Positions 50,759 through 60,822 are shown, numbered from the stretch's first letter. The stretch: DNA of 64,000 nucleotides from Nonomuraea gerenzanensis (GCF_020215645.1 NZ_CP084058.1:11524501-11588500); one strand, 5' to 3'. Numbers and translations are program-made. Notes: a model not told the origin generated them from the sequence alone.

Positions 50759-52275
50759 CGAGCCGGCTCACGATGTCGCTGGAGACCAAGCTGGTGGTCT
50801 CCTCCATCGCGCTGCTGGCCGTCGTCTCGGCCGTGATCGCCACCGCGACGACCCTGTTCTTCAACGACTTCCTCACCGACCGGCTCGACCTCCAGGTGCA
50901 CTCCGCGGCCTACCGCTCCACCCGTTCGGCGGGACCGAGCAACCCGCCGCCCGAGGCCAGGGAGGTGTCGTTCCTGCTGACTCCCGGGCAGGCGATGGAG
51001 ACGTTCGGCGCGCGGGTGCGGCAGGGCGTGATCCAGCGGGCCGCCGTGCTCACGGACCCGGGCACCGTACGAGACGTGCCGGCGCCGCCCGCCGTGGCCG
51101 GCGTGACCGGCGAGCCCACGACCGTCAGCCTGGGGCCGCTGGGCGACTACCGCATGGTCGCGGCGCTGACCAGGACCGGGGACACGCTGGTCGTCGGGCT
51201 GCCGCTGACCGGCATGCGGACCACGCTGACCAGGCTCGTCGTGGTGGAGGCCGCGGTGACGCTGGCGGGGGTGGCGCTGATGGCGATCGCGTGCCCGCTG
51301 CTCGTCCGCCGTGCCGTACGGCCGCTCGGCCGGCTCGCCGCCACCGCCACCCGCGTCTCGGAGCTGCCGCTGGCCACCGGCGACGCCGTCCTGCTGGCCC
51401 GCGTGCCCAAGGTGGACACCGACCCGCGGACCGAGGTCGGGCAGGTCGGCGGCGCGCTGAACCGGATGCTCGGGCACGTGGAGACGGCGTTCGCGGTGCG
51501 GCGCGAGAGCGAGACGCGGCTGCGGCAGTTCATCGCGGACGCCAGCCACGAGCTGCGCACCCCGCTGGCCTCGATCGTCGGCTACGCGGAGCTGACCGAG
51601 CGCGGCGGCGAGCCGCGCGGCCCGCAGACGGCGCACGCGCTGAACCGCATCCGCTCCGAGGCGGGCCGGATGACCACGCTGGTGGAGGACCTGCTGCTGC
51701 TGGCCAGGCTGGACGCGGGCCGTCCGCTGGACCGGCTGGCGCTGGACCTGTCACCGATCGTGGTGAACGCGATCAGCGACGCCTACGCCGCCGCGCCGCG
51801 CCACCGCTGGCTGGTGAGCCTGCCCGACCAGCCTGCCCTGGTCGTCGGCGACGCCGACCGGCTGCACCAGGTCGTGACGAACCTGCTGGCCAACGCCCGC
51901 ACCCACACCCCGCCCGGCACCACCGTGACCACGACCGTGCTGCTGGCCCCCGGCCAGGTGAGCGTCCAGGTGGCCGACGACGGGCCCGGCATCCCGGCGC
52001 ACGTGCTGCCGCACGTGTTCGGCAGGTTCGCGCGGGGTGACGGGTCGCGCTCCCGGGTGGCCGGGGGCAGCGGGCTCGGCCTGGCCATCGTGTCGGCGGT
52101 GGCGGCGGCGCACGGCGGCCGGGTCGAGGTGACCAGCGAGCCGGGGAACACGGTGTTCACGCTGCACCTGCCCGCCTCACGCGAGCAGGTCCCGCCTGGC
52201 GAAGGCGGCGCCGCCCGCGGCCACGAGGGCGGCGGCGACCAGGGCGAACCCGGCAGGAGCCAACGGGCCGGGTGA
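50755..52275 (+). CDS. Two-component sensor histidine kinase
   Basis: A 506-aa kinase: TM1 about 14-38, an outer sensor of about 110 residues, TM2 about 155-180, HAMP region, HisKA with FIADASHELRTPLASIVGYAEL (phospho-His near 264), N box LHQVVTNLLANARTHT, G1 VADDGPGIP and G2 GGSGLGLAIV. The catalytic core ends near residue 474 (FTLHLPAS); the last 32 residues are a Gly/Glu-rich read-through overlapping the convergent ABC permease gene by 99 bp. Partner of the preceding regulator. Confidence 0.92.
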   Translation: MTSRLTMSLETKLVVSSIALLAVVSAVIATATTLFFNDFLTDRLDLQVHSAAYRSTRSAGPSNPPPEAREVSFLLTPGQAMETFGARVRQGVIQRAAVLTDPGTVRDVPAPPAVAGVTGEPTTVSLGPLGDYRMVAALTRTGDTLVVGLPLTGMRTTLTRLVVVEAAVTLAGVALMAIACPLLVRRAVRPLGRLAATATRVSELPLATGDAVLLARVPKVDTDPRTEVGQVGGALNRMLGHVETAFAVRRESETRLRQFIADASHELRTPLASIVGYAELTERGGEPRGPQTAHALNRIRSEAGRMTTLVEDLLLLARLDAGRPLDRLALDLSPIVVNAISDAYAAAPRHRWLVSLPDQPALVVGDADRLHQVVTNLLANARTHTPPGTTVTTTVLLAPGQVSVQVADDGPGIPAHVLPHVFGRFARGDGSRSRVAGGSGLGLAIVSAVAAAHGGRVEVTSEPGNTVFTLHLPASREQVPPGEGGAARGHEGGGDQGEPGRSQRAG

Positions 52276-53775
52276 GAGCGAGGGGTGGCCGTACCCGAAC
52301 GGGGTGAGCAGGAACGCGGTCGTGCCGATCGTCCTGGTCTCCCACATGGCGACGCAGCCGGCCGAAGCCACGACCACCGCCCAGGCCACGGGGACGGCGG
52401 CGCGGGGGCGCAACCCGTACACGGCGATCGCGACACCCGCGACGGCCCAGGCGGCGGGCAGGAAGAGCAGGGTCGTCCCGAGCTGGGCGAGCACCGCACC
52501 GGGCAGATCCCCACCGAGCCCGCCACCCGCAGCCGCGCCTGTGCCCGCGCCGGCGCCGAGTCCATGGCTCGCGCCCGTGCCCGCGCCCGTGCCCGTGCCC
52601 GCGCCCGCGCGGAGTGCGTGGCCCGTGCCCGTGCCCGCGCCGACGGCCAGCAGCATGACGGCGGGCGCGGCCAGGCCGAGCACGAGGTGCCCGGACAGCC
52701 AGCGCGTCCGGCCGGTGGCGGTGGCCAGCAGCGCCGACGCCCTGCCACGGCTCTCCTCGCGCAGCGGCCGCAGCGCCCCCGCCACGGCCAGGCACGCGAT
52801 CACCAGGCAGAACACGTACGTGAAGACCTCCAGCAGGGTCTCCCCCGTGAGCGTGCCGACCTCGAACGAGGCCGACACCCACCCCACCCCCACCGAGACC
52901 ACCCCCAGCGCGACCGTCCAGGAGACCGTCTGCCCCCCGTACAGCCGCCACGCCAGCCCCATCGTGCCGCCCGGCGCGCGCCGCACGGGTGCCGGACGCT
53001 CCGGCAGCAGGCCGGTGCCCAGGTCGCGGCGGGTGGCGACGGCGTACGCGGCCAGGGTGAGCACCACCGTGATCACCACGGGAAGCAGGAGCACCCACCA
53101 CCGCTCGTCCCCGTAGGCGCGCGCGACCCGCGGCCACCCCGCCGGCAGGTACGCCACCACGTCCTCCGGCAGCACCACGCCGGGAGCCAGCCCCACCACC
53201 AGGGCGCCCACGCCGCAGGCCCGCGCGAGCGGCGCGCTCTGGCACAGCTGCGCCGCCAGCAGCCCGCAGGCGGCGAACACGGTCGTACCCGCCCCGCTCA
53301 CCAGACCGAACAGCAGGGACCCGCCGATCGGGTAGCCGAACCCGAGGCCCAGCACGGCGATCTGCAGGGCGGCGACGGCGAGGTTGACGGCGGCGATCAC
53401 GGCCACGACGGCGGTGATCGCGGCGTGCCTGCCGACCGCGCCCGCGGCGACGAGCTCCCGGCGGCCCGCGTCCTCCTCGGCGCGGGTGTGCCTGATGGCG
53501 AACAACAGCCCGGCGAGCCCGCCGATGAGCAGGCTCTGCACGCTCGACCGCCAGGCGACCACGGCATCGATGGAGGTGCCGTGGACGTTCCCGAGCAGCA
53601 CCATCGTGATCGGGTTGGCGTTCGCCGCCTCGATGAAGGCCAGCCTGTGGGCTTCGGTGGGCAGCAGGGCGGCCAGGGAGTAGGCGTTGAACGCCGGCAC
53701 CCCGGCGGCCACCGCGATCCACGCGGCGATCAGCAGCCGGTCGCGGCGCAGGACGAGGCGGGCGATCAGCGTCAT
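52177..53775 (-). CDS. ABC transporter permease (large ABC-2-type exporter subunit)
   Basis: A 532-aa protein with about 12 membrane helices in two halves joined near residue 270, typical of exporter permeases paired with an ABC-2 ATPase in actinomycetes. Near residues 375-413 lies a Gly/Ala/Thr low-complexity loop (GAGTGTG-type) from a short DNA repeat. The ATG overlaps the ATPase stop as ATGA. Its 3' end overlaps the convergent kinase gene. Substrate unknown. Confidence 0.88.
   Translation of the reverse strand: MTLIARLVLRRDRLLIAAWIAVAAGVPAFNAYSLAALLPTEAHRLAFIEAANANPITMVLLGNVHGTSIDAVVAWRSSVQSLLIGGLAGLLFAIRHTRAEEDAGRRELVAAGAVGRHAAITAVVAVIAAVNLAVAALQIAVLGLGFGYPIGGSLLFGLVSGAGTTVFAACGLLAAQLCQSAPLARACGVGALVVGLAPGVVLPEDVVAYLPAGWPRVARAYGDERWWVLLLPVVITVVLTLAAYAVATRRDLGTGLLPERPAPVRRAPGGTMGLAWRLYGGQTVSWTVALGVVSVGVGWVSASFEVGTLTGETLLEVFTYVFCLVIACLAVAGALRPLREESRGRASALLATATGRTRWLSGHLVLGLAAPAVMLLAVGAGTGTGHALRAGAGTGTGAGTGASHGLGAGAGTGAAAGGGLGGDLPGAVLAQLGTTLLFLPAAWAVAGVAIAVYGLRPRAAVPVAWAVVVASAGCVAMWETRTIGTTAFLLTPFGYGHPSLSPGPLAPAGFALVAAALVAAGGAAFARRDLLA
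52538..52645. repeat. Simple-sequence GCCCGT/GCCCGC-type repeat inside the permease gene
   Basis: Hexamer-like GCCCGT and GCCCGC units recur over about 100 bp and encode the GAGTGTG-type loop of the permease. In-frame expansion would change loop length without breaking the gene. Confidence 0.7.
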
Positions 53776-54656
53776 GGGGCGACCGGCTCGCGGTAGTGTC
53801 GCAGGAACAGCTCCTCCAGCGTGGCCGGCCGCGCCGTGAGGTCGAGCAGCCCGTACGCGGCCAGCCGGGTGAGCACCTCGCCGGCCCGCCCGCTGTCCAC
53901 CCGGAAACTCACCTCGGTGTCGTGCACCTCCAGCCCGTGCACGCCCTCCAGGCCCTTCAGCGGCCGTTCGAGGCGCGCGGTGATCGAGGTCCACGTCAGG
54001 TGCCGCAGCTCGGCCAGGGTGCCCGTCTCGACGACGCGGCCCTGCCGTACGATGCTCACCCGGTCGCACAGGGCCTCCACCTCGGCCAGCACGTGGCTGG
54101 ACAGCAGGATCGCGGTACCCTCCGCGCGCCGCTCGGCCACGCAGCGGCGGAACTCGTCCTCCATCAGCGGGTCGAGGCCGGAGGTGGGCTCGTCCAGCAG
54201 GAGCAGCTCGGCCCTGGCCGCCAGCGCGGCGATCAGCGCCACCTTCTGCCGGTTGCCCTTGGAGTAGGTGCGGGCCTTCTTGCCCGGGTCCAGCGTGAAC
54301 CGCTCGATCAGCTCGGCGCGGCGCCGCTCGTCCACGTCGCCGTGCAGCCGTCCGAGCAGGTCGATGGTCTCGCCGCCGGTCAGCTCGTCCCACAGCGTGA
54401 CGTCGCCGGGGACGTAGGCCAGGCGGCGGTGCAGGCGGACGGCGTCGTGCCAGGGATGCCCGCCCAGCAGCCGTACCTCGCCCGCGTCGGCCCGCAGCAG
54501 GCCCAGCAGGACCCGCAGCGTGGTCGTCTTCCCCGCGCCGTTGGGGCCGAGGAAGCCGTGGATCTCGCCGGCTCCCACCCGCAGGTCGAGCCCGTCCAGT
54601 GCCCGGGTCCGGCCGTACGACTTGACGAGGCCGGACACCGAGATGACCGCGTCCAT
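53772..54656 (-). CDS. ABC transporter ATP-binding protein
   Basis: A 294-aa ATPase. Walker [10 protein letters not shown] (about 39-47), signature region [15 protein letters not shown] (degenerate LSGGQ), Walker [13 protein letters not shown] and H-loop [11 protein letters not shown]. It powers the exporter with the overlapping permease gene. Start at MDAVISVSG with little SD; transcripts may be leaderless. Divergent from the TetR gene at 54723. Confidence 0.92.
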   Translation of the reverse strand: MDAVISVSGLVKSYGRTRALDGLDLRVGAGEIHGFLGPNGAGKTTTLRVLLGLLRADAGEVRLLGGHPWHDAVRLHRRLAYVPGDVTLWDELTGGETIDLLGRLHGDVDERRRAELIERFTLDPGKKARTYSKGNRQKVALIAALAARAELLLLDEPTSGLDPLMEDEFRRCVAERRAEGTAILLSSHVLAEVEALCDRVSIVRQGRVVETGTLAELRHLTWTSITARLERPLKGLEGVHGLEVHDTEVSFRVDSGRAGEVLTRLAAYGLLDLTARPATLEELFLRHYREPVAP

Positions 54657-54678
54657 GGCTCGCAGGCTACGCCGGAAC

Positions 54679-54709
54679 TTGCAGTCCTGTAAATATACAG
54701 TCGATGCAA
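54679..54709. promoter_or_regulatory. TetR-type operator between the exporter operon and tetR
   Basis: CTGTA-N4-TACAG (54687-54700) sits inside a wider TTGCA...TGCAA symmetry (54679-54709) in the 66-bp AT-rich divergent gap. It could control both genes. Confidence 0.6.
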
Positions 54710-54722
54710 TATCATCTCTCGC

Positions 54723-55304
54723 ATGGCGTCGTTGCGGGAGCGGAAGAAGCAGCAGACCAGGCAGGCACTCATGGACGCGGCCGGGCGGCTGTTCGACGAG
54801 CAGGGCTACGAGGCCACGACCGTCGACCAGATCGCGGCGGCGGCCGGGGTGTCCCCGCGCACGTTCTTCAGCTACTTCAGGCACAAGGCGGACCTGCTCC
54901 ACACCAACCTCTACGAGCGGCTGGACGCCGGCGTAGCGGCGATCCTCGCCGGGCGGCCAGGGGAGAGCCCGGCCGAGCTGCTGGCCAGGGCCTTCGACGA
55001 GATGCTGGCCGAGAGCTGGACGATGGGGCTGACGCCGGGGCTGGTCGGCGACGCGGTCAAGCTGCCGATCTTCTCGCCCCGGGCGTCGATCGACCGCGCC
55101 GACACGCGGATGGAGCGGCTCGCCGCCGCGCTCGTCACGTCCTGCGGGATCTCGCGGATGACCGCGTACGCGATGGTGGGCGCCGCGATCGGCGCCGTGA
55201 GCGGGACGGCGGCCGTCTCGATGAGCGAGGACAGACCCGACGAGGAGACGCTCGCGCTGACATCCCGGGCCTGCCGCCAGGCCCTGGCGGGCTTCACCGC
55301 CTGA
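54723..55304 (+). CDS. TetR family transcriptional regulator
   Basis: A 193-aa repressor. [46 protein letters not shown]. The HTH sequence [10 protein letters not shown] is common in regulators of drug exporters. It diverges from the ABC exporter operon across the operator at 54679-54709, its probable target. ATG has no SD, so it may be leaderless. Confidence 0.9.
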   Translation: MASLRERKKQQTRQALMDAAGRLFDEQGYEATTVDQIAAAAGVSPRTFFSYFRHKADLLHTNLYERLDAGVAAILAGRPGESPAELLARAFDEMLAESWTMGLTPGLVGDAVKLPIFSPRASIDRADTRMERLAAALVTSCGISRMTAYAMVGAAIGAVSGTAAVSMSEDRPDEETLALTSRACRQALAGFTA

Positions 55305-55343
55305 GGCGGGCGCTCACCCGTCTCGCCAGCCGACGCCCTGATT

Positions 55344-55375
55344 CCGCTAGATCCGATCTAGCGGCCCGTCTAGCG
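55344..55375. promoter_or_regulatory. Perfect inverted repeat with extra half-site before the FMN reductase operon
   Basis: CCGCTAGAT-CCG-ATCTAGCGG (55344-55364), with perfect 9-bp arms, is followed by another TCTAGCG half-site (55369-55375). It lies 26 bp upstream of the ATG of the reductase gene, in position to control the three-gene operon. Confidence 0.65.
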
Positions 55376-55400
55376 CCTCCTTCACGAAGGGGGTGTCACC

Positions 55401-55973
55401 ATGACGGACGAACCGCTGCGTGTCACGGTCATCATCGGCAGCACCCGGGTGGGCCGCGTCTGCGACACGGTCGGCGCCTGGTTCGCCGAGCGGGCCGGGC
55501 GGCGCGACGACCTCGCCGTCGAGGTGCTCGACCTGGCCGCGTACACCTTCCCGGCCTGCTACCCCGAGGAGGCCACGCCGCAGATGCGGCGGTTCACGGA
55601 GACCGTCTCCGGCGCGGACGCCTTCGTCGTGGTGACCCCCGAGTACAACCGCAGCTTCCCCGCCTCGCTCAAGCAGGCGATCGACTTCGCCTATGACGAG
55701 TGGCAGGCCAAACCGGTCGGCATCGTCGCCTACGGCTCCGGCTCGTGCGGCCACTACGCCGTCGAGCAGCTCCGCACGGTCTTCACCGCCCTGCACGCCG
55801 TGACCATGCGTGACTGGGTGGCGCTCGACCTGCTGGGCAGCGGCGTGGACGAGAGCTGCCGCCCCCTCGACACCGACGACCGCCTGCGCGCCGTCGCGGC
55901 CATGCTCGACCAGCTCGCCTGGTGGGGCCGCGCGCTGCGCGAGGGCCGGCGTACCCAGCCTTACGTCTCGTGA
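55401..55973 (+). CDS. NADPH-dependent FMN reductase-like flavoprotein
   Basis: A 190-aa flavodoxin-fold protein. [18 protein letters not shown] binds the FMN phosphate; [21 protein letters not shown] is the other family mark. It may supply reduced flavin or act as a quinone/azo reductase. SD GAAGGGGG. First gene of an operon with an ABC exporter (16-bp gap), with a perfect operator upstream, so it may modify or detoxify a compound that the exporter removes (inference). Confidence 0.88.
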   Translation: MTDEPLRVTVIIGSTRVGRVCDTVGAWFAERAGRRDDLAVEVLDLAAYTFPACYPEEATPQMRRFTETVSGADAFVVVTPEYNRSFPASLKQAIDFAYDEWQAKPVGIVAYGSGSCGHYAVEQLRTVFTALHAVTMRDWVALDLLGSGVDESCRPLDTDDRLRAVAAMLDQLAWWGRALREGRRTQPYVS

Positions 55974-55989
55974 AGTGAAGGGATCACTC

Positions 55990-56964
55990 ATGCCAGAACT
56001 GGCCATCCAGACCTCCGGCCTGGTCAAGGTCTTCGGCGACACGCGTGCCGTGGACGGCCTCGACCTGTCCGTGCCGGCCGGCGCCGTCTACGGGGTGCTC
56101 GGGCCCAACGGCGCGGGCAAGACGACCGCCGTACGGATGCTGGCCACGCTGCTGCGGCCCGACGGCGGGCAGGCGACCGTGTTCGGGCACGACGTGGTGC
56201 GCGAGGCCGACGCCGTCCGCTCCCGGGTCAGCCTGACCGGCCAGTACGCCTCCGTGGACGAGGAGATGACCGGCTCCGAGAACCTGATCCTGCTGGCCCG
56301 CCTCCTCGGCCACCGCAAGCCGGCCGCGCGCGAGCGGGCGGCGGAGCTGCTGGAGGCGTTCGGGCTGACGGAGGCGGCGGGACGGCAGGTCAAGACGTAC
56401 TCGGGCGGCATGCGGCGGCGCATCGACATCGCGGCCAGCATCCTCAACACCCCCGACCTGCTCTTCCTGGACGAGCCCACCACCGGCCTGGACCCGCGCA
56501 GCCGCAACCAGGTCTGGGACATCGTCCGCATCGTCGTCGCCCACGGCACCACCGTCCTGCTCACCACCCAGTACCTGGAGGAGGCCGACCGGCTCGCGCA
56601 GCGCATCGCCGTCATCGACCACGGCCGGGTCATCGCCGAGGGCACGCCGGGCGAGCTGAAGTCGTCGGTCGGCTCCGGCTCGATCCACGTCCGCCTGCGC
56701 GACGCCGCCACCCGCCCGGAAGCGGAACGCCTGCTCATCCAGGAGCTCGACACCCCCGTCTACCTGGAGGCGGACCCCGTGGCGCTCACCGCCCGCATCG
56801 CCGGCACCGGCGACGACGAGGCCGCGCAGGCCGCCCGCGCCCTCGGCCGCCTGGCCGCCGCCGGCATCGTCGTCGACGACTTCTCCCTCGGCCAGCCCAG
56901 CCTGGACGAGGTCTTCCTCGCCCTCACCGACCACCCCGCCACCACCGCCGAGGAGGCAGCGTGA
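55990..56964 (+). CDS. Daunorubicin-resistance-type (DrrA-like) ABC ATPase
   Basis: A 324-aa ATPase. Walker [10 protein letters not shown] (about 37-45), signature [16 protein letters not shown], Walker [18 protein letters not shown]-loop [11 protein letters not shown], and the C-terminal DrrA extension [16 protein letters not shown]. Drives export of hydrophobic drugs or lipids. AAGGGA before ATG; its stop overlaps the permease GTG. Confidence 0.92.
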   Translation: MPELAIQTSGLVKVFGDTRAVDGLDLSVPAGAVYGVLGPNGAGKTTAVRMLATLLRPDGGQATVFGHDVVREADAVRSRVSLTGQYASVDEEMTGSENLILLARLLGHRKPAARERAAELLEAFGLTEAAGRQVKTYSGGMRRRIDIAASILNTPDLLFLDEPTTGLDPRSRNQVWDIVRIVVAHGTTVLLTTQYLEEADRLAQRIAVIDHGRVIAEGTPGELKSSVGSGSIHVRLRDAATRPEAERLLIQELDTPVYLEADPVALTARIAGTGDDEAAQAARALGRLAAAGIVVDDFSLGQPSLDEVFLALTDHPATTAEEAA

Positions 56965-57797
56965 CCACCACGACCGACACCGCCTACGCCCCCGCCACCG
57001 AGGCCCTGGCCACGGTCCTGGCACCCACGACCCGGCCGCCGCGGCCGAGCGCCTGGTCGGCGTCGATGACGTTCGGCTGGCGGGCCATGCTGAAGATCAA
57101 GCACGTGCCCGAGCAGCTCTTCGACGTGACCGCGTTCCCGATCATGATGACGCTGATGTTCACGTACCTCTTCGGCGGCGCCCTGGCCGGCTCCCCCACC
57201 GAGTACCTGCAGTTCCTGCTGCCCGGCATCATGGTGACGAGCGTCGTGATGATCACCATGTACACCGGCATCGAGGTCAACAAGGACATCGAGAAGGGCG
57301 TCTTCGACCGCTTCCGCACCCTGCCCATCTGGCGCCCGTCCACCATGGTCGGCTACCTGCTGGGCGACGTCCTGCGCTACTTCATGGCCTCCACGGTCAT
57401 CCTGCTGATCGGCCTGCTGCTGGGCTTCCGCCCCGGGGGCGGGTTCGCCGGGGTGGTGCTGGGGATCGCGCTGCTGCTGGTGTTCTCGTTCGCGTTCTCG
57501 TGGGTGTGGACGATGTTCGGGCTGCTGATGCGCAACGAGAAGTCGGTGATGGGCGTCAGCATGCTGGTGATGATGCCGCTGACCTTCCTGAGCAACGTCT
57601 ACGTGGACCCCGCCACCATGCCGGGCTGGCTCCAGGTCTTCGTCAACGCCAGCCCGATCTCCCACCTGGTCAGCTCGGTGCGGTCGCTGATGGGCGGGGC
57701 GCCGGACATGGGGGAGATCATGTGGGTGCTGGTGTCGTCGGCGGTGCTGGTGGTGGTCTTCGGGACGCTGACGATGCGGCTGTACAACCGGAAGTAG
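56961..57797 (+). CDS. DrrB-like ABC-2 permease
   Basis: A 278-aa membrane protein with six helices from about residue 55. [35 protein letters not shown] and [39 protein letters not shown] are DrrB-family hallmarks. GTG start overlaps the ATPase by four bases. Forms the exporter with it. Confidence 0.92.
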   Translation: MTTTTDTAYAPATEALATVLAPTTRPPRPSAWSASMTFGWRAMLKIKHVPEQLFDVTAFPIMMTLMFTYLFGGALAGSPTEYLQFLLPGIMVTSVVMITMYTGIEVNKDIEKGVFDRFRTLPIWRPSTMVGYLLGDVLRYFMASTVILLIGLLLGFRPGGGFAGVVLGIALLLVFSFAFSWVWTMFGLLMRNEKSVMGVSMLVMMPLTFLSNVYVDPATMPGWLQVFVNASPISHLVSSVRSLMGGAPDMGEIMWVLVSSAVLVVVFGTLTMRLYNRK

Positions 57798-57842
57798 CGT
57801 GAAGGCCGGAGCGGCACCCGAGCTGCTTCTGGTTCAACTCCT

Positions 57843-57883
57843 ACCGGGCGCGAAGCAGGCATCCGTTGCCCTTGGCGCCCGGT
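57843..57883 (+). terminator. Hairpin after the DrrAB-like operon
   Basis: ACCGGGCGC and GCGCCCGGT pair perfectly around a 23-base loop, 45 bp past the permease stop. No T-run. Confidence 0.55.
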
Positions 57884-57992
57884 CCGGCGATATGGGGATG
57901 GAGTGCGATAAGCCACCCGCGCACTCCAGCGCGCCGAAGGAATGACAGAAAAGGCTGTCATGGCAGCACAGTGACATCGGCTCCACGCTGAG

Positions 57993-58448
57993 TTATGCAT
58001 GAGATCGGAGTGGTCTTGTAACGGTCCAGACTGCGCCGGGCCGACCGGCGCGCGAGGGAGTCACGCCGTGACACAGCAATCTCTCTTCGCACCAGACCCC
58101 GATGCCGCATCTCATAAACCACGAGGAAACCGTCCGGAAAAGCTCCGATGAGTTGATCTCCTCGGCGTACGCAGCAATGGCCTGCGCAAGCGCAGCTCCG
58201 CCGATCCCGAATCCTGCTCTGTTCCATTTCGGATTACCAAGTTGCGGCGCGTGCACGTAGCCGATGCCATGCTCGCACAGCGCCTCTGACAGGCGTCTCC
58301 TGCTGAAGCCCGGCTTACGCGAGATCGGATTGAGCCGGACGTCCACAAGGGACACCAGCCCCATCTCAACTGCATCGCGAACAAAATCATCAAGGTCACG
58401 CCCCTCGTACCCGAGGCCGACGACTCCGCTCCGATCAACTCCGTTCAC
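57993..58448 (-). CDS. DUF488 family protein
   Basis: A 151-aa protein. GLGYEGRDLDDFVRDAVEMG, SLVDVRLNPISRKPGFSRRRL and the APQLGNPKWNRAGF segment are clear DUF488 marks, and a CEERLLCHG motif near 125-133 corresponds to the family Cys/CysHis site, shortened by two residues. The C-terminal tail is unusual. GTG start at 58448. It lies in a patch of lower GC than the rest of the window, suggesting transfer. Role unknown. Confidence 0.65.
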   Translation of the reverse strand: MNGVDRSGVVGLGYEGRDLDDFVRDAVEMGLVSLVDVRLNPISRKPGFSRRRLSEALCEHGIGYVHAPQLGNPKWNRAGFGIGGAALAQAIAAYAEEINSSELFRTVSSWFMRCGIGVWCEERLLCHGVTPSRAGRPGAVWTVTRPLRSHA

Positions 58449-58632
58449 GGTCCGAGCCTTTCACATCTACGGTTCAGTCCGCTCACAGACCCGTGCCGGC
58501 GAAAGAACAGAACGAACACCGCGCCTTTCTGCGCCGGAACACCACAGTCGGGCCGCTGTAACCATCACGCCCGTTATCTTGAGGCGATCGGCTGTCCGGC
58601 CGGGCAGCCGACACGGCTCCCAAGGATCACCG

Positions 58633-59235
58633 ATGAACGATGACATCACGACCGAGCAGATCGCGACCATCACCACGTTCGTCGACATCGACGCTCCTCC
58701 ACCCGACGACCACCCCACGGCGCTCGCCCTCTTCGGCAGCAACCGGACCCGGCCTGCCGAGATCGCGGCGGAGCGCTACCACCGTGGCCTGACACCGCTG
58801 ATCATCTGCATGGGCGGCATCAACCGCCACAACGGCATCAACGAGGCGCGCACCTGGCACCGCTTGCTCCTCGATCGCGGTGTCCCCGACGGTGCGATCC
58901 GCTGCGAGGACCGATCCGCCAACACCTGGCAGAACGTCGAGTACGCGGAGCCGTTCCTGCGTGAGGCGTTGAACGCCGGCCTGGTCGTCACGGCGGTCTG
59001 CAAGTGGTACCACCGCCGTGCCGTCCACATCCTCAAGACGCTCGTCCCGACCGTCGGCGCCTTCCACGTCATCACCTGGGAGCCGACACTCTCGGGAAGG
59101 TCGATCACCCGCGCGGGCTGGCCCCTCATCCCCGAAGGCAGGCGCCGTGTGCTGCGCGAATGGGAAGAGGTCTCCCGACGCGTCGCCGAGGGCGGTCTCG
59201 CGGATGTCCGTCTCTTCCAAGGAGCCTGGCACTGA
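58633..59235 (+). CDS. YdcF-like (DUF218) protein
   Basis: A 200-aa protein. ALALFGSNRTRPAEIAAERYHRGLTPLIICMGG, EARTWHRLLLDRGVP, the EDRSANTWQNVEYA segment and VVTAVCKWYHRRAVHIL match the DUF218 fold, which has a Rossmann-like core and sometimes acts on sugar nucleotides or SAM. No membrane helix, unlike many DUF218 members. Weak SD AAGGA. Divergent from the DUF488 gene across 184 AT-richer bases. Confidence 0.82.
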   Translation: MNDDITTEQIATITTFVDIDAPPPDDHPTALALFGSNRTRPAEIAAERYHRGLTPLIICMGGINRHNGINEARTWHRLLLDRGVPDGAIRCEDRSANTWQNVEYAEPFLREALNAGLVVTAVCKWYHRRAVHILKTLVPTVGAFHVITWEPTLSGRSITRAGWPLIPEGRRRVLREWEEVSRRVAEGGLADVRLFQGAWH

Positions 59236-59286
59236 GGAACACCGTCCGTTAGCATCTGATGACCCATGGTGCTGGACGGAGGTCGG

Positions 59287-60816
59287 ATGCGCAGGCACGT
59301 ACGCGACCTCGGCCTGGAGATCGGCCTGATCGGCGGCCTCAGCGCCCTCTTCACCGTGGGGACGGGCATCTTCCTCAACTTCGCCACCGACGGCGAGCCC
59401 CAGTTCAACCCGGCCCACCTCCCGCCCGCCCTGCTCTTCTCCTGCCTGGCCTGCGCCGTGCCGCCGGTGCGCGACTACCTGGCGGCCCGCCGGGCCGACC
59501 GGGCGGCGACGACCGCCGAGCCGTCCACCGCCGGCGACCTGGAGGCGTACAAGCGGCTGTTGAAGGCCCTGCGTGAAGAGGCGGGCTCGCCGCGCTTCGC
59601 CGAGCTGGAGCGGCGGGCCGGCGAGCTCGGGCTCGGGGCGGGGCGGGCCGAGTGGGAGCTGGTCACGCAGAAGGAGAAGGGCACGCGCTGGCTGCAGGAC
59701 CCCGAGCGGGCCGAGCCGATCATCCTGGGCTTTCTCGCCGTGCACGACGTGCCCGCCGCCGCCACCGGGCCGTGGCTGGAGGCCTACCGGAGGCTGGTGC
59801 AGCCGCCGCCCGTGCCGAACCGCCGGCTCAAGCTCGCCGCCTTCGTGACGGTGCTGGTCGTGGCCGCGACCGGGGCTTTCATGGGGTACGTGGCGTACGC
59901 GGAGAGCCGCATCCTGGAGTCGCTGTATCGCCCGAACATGGCCGTGCTCTCCCAGCACTCACCCGGCCGGTATCTGGCCGTGATCAGCTCGGAGTCCGCG
60001 CCCCCGCGTGCCAGGCTCGGCCCGTCGATCATCAGCAGGAGCCCCGAGGCGCTCTACCGGTGGGACCTGTCGCCGGACAAGCACGACGGCTCCTACCACT
60101 ACGCGATCCGCAACCGCCACACCCGGCGCTGCCTCACCCCCGAGGCCCGCGACCTCGCCGAGGGCGGCTACATCACCGACGCGGTCTGCGACGGCTCCGT
60201 GGCGCAGCTCTGGCGGCTGACCGGCGACGGCGCCATCGCGCAGAGCGGCATGTGCGTCGAACCGAACCTGGGCTCCCCCGACGCGGGCACCCCGCTGGTG
60301 CTGCGGACGTGCACCCCCGGCAAGAGCGCGCAGCGCTGGCTGGTCACCGGCCGCATGCCCGCCGGGCTCGGCAGCTCGGTGGCCAGCTCGCAGAACGGCG
60401 TCTGCCTGGACGCCGCGGCCGGCATGGCTGACCTGGTCACCTGGGAGTGCCATGGCCGGGCCAACCAGTCCTTCACCTACCGGCGCGACGCGCGGGGCGG
60501 CTACGAGATGAAGATCATGAACACCTGTCTCGGGGTCTCACCCGGCCGGGAGCGGCGGCGTCCGGTGCGCGAGACCTGCTCCGGCCGTCCCGGACAGCTC
60601 TGGCGCTTCACCTACCGCTCACCGAAGAACGACTGGCTGTACTGGGAGGTCAGGCACGTCGCCAGCGACCTGTGCCTGCAACTGGAGCCCGACTTCCGGA
60701 CGTTGTCCATGGGCGCCTGCGTCCGGTCGAACGTCCAGCAGTGGCGCACCCCCGAGTGGCTGCGACCGCCGGACACTCCCGCCCACCCGGCCGCGAGCCT
60801 GCGCCATCCGCGCTGA
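59287..60816 (+). CDS. Transmembrane protein with HTH-like cytoplasmic part and extracellular ricin-type lectin
   Basis: A 509-aa protein. Two N-terminal helices (about 10-32 and 45-65) are followed by a charged cytoplasmic part with FAELERRAGELGLGAGRAEWELV, which resembles the XRE-like domain seen in actinobacterial signalling proteins. One membrane helix follows near 183-205, then about 300 extracellular residues with QLWRL, QRWLV, QSFTY, QLWRF and QQWRT, the QxW repeats of ricin B beta-trefoils, with several Cys. Probably a sugar sensor or surface lectin. ATG 59287 has GGAGG upstream; ATG 59266 does not. Confidence 0.8.
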   Translation: MRRHVRDLGLEIGLIGGLSALFTVGTGIFLNFATDGEPQFNPAHLPPALLFSCLACAVPPVRDYLAARRADRAATTAEPSTAGDLEAYKRLLKALREEAGSPRFAELERRAGELGLGAGRAEWELVTQKEKGTRWLQDPERAEPIILGFLAVHDVPAAATGPWLEAYRRLVQPPPVPNRRLKLAAFVTVLVVAATGAFMGYVAYAESRILESLYRPNMAVLSQHSPGRYLAVISSESAPPRARLGPSIISRSPEALYRWDLSPDKHDGSYHYAIRNRHTRRCLTPEARDLAEGGYITDAVCDGSVAQLWRLTGDGAIAQSGMCVEPNLGSPDAGTPLVLRTCTPGKSAQRWLVTGRMPAGLGSSVASSQNGVCLDAAAGMADLVTWECHGRANQSFTYRRDARGGYEMKIMNTCLGVSPGRERRRPVRETCSGRPGQLWRFTYRSPKNDWLYWEVRHVASDLCLQLEPDFRTLSMGACVRSNVQQWRTPEWLRPPDTPAHPAASLRHPR

Positions 60817-60822
60817 GTGGCG

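Noticed and set aside
57843..57883. tRNA-like fold after the DrrAB-like operon
   Set aside because: Only one long stem; no T-arm or anticodon arm consensus.
57993..58448. Frameshifted DUF488 pseudogene
   Set aside because: The adjacent frame also reads open, but the family-like CEE...CH motif lies in the same frame as the N-terminal motifs, so the gene seems intact though shortened.
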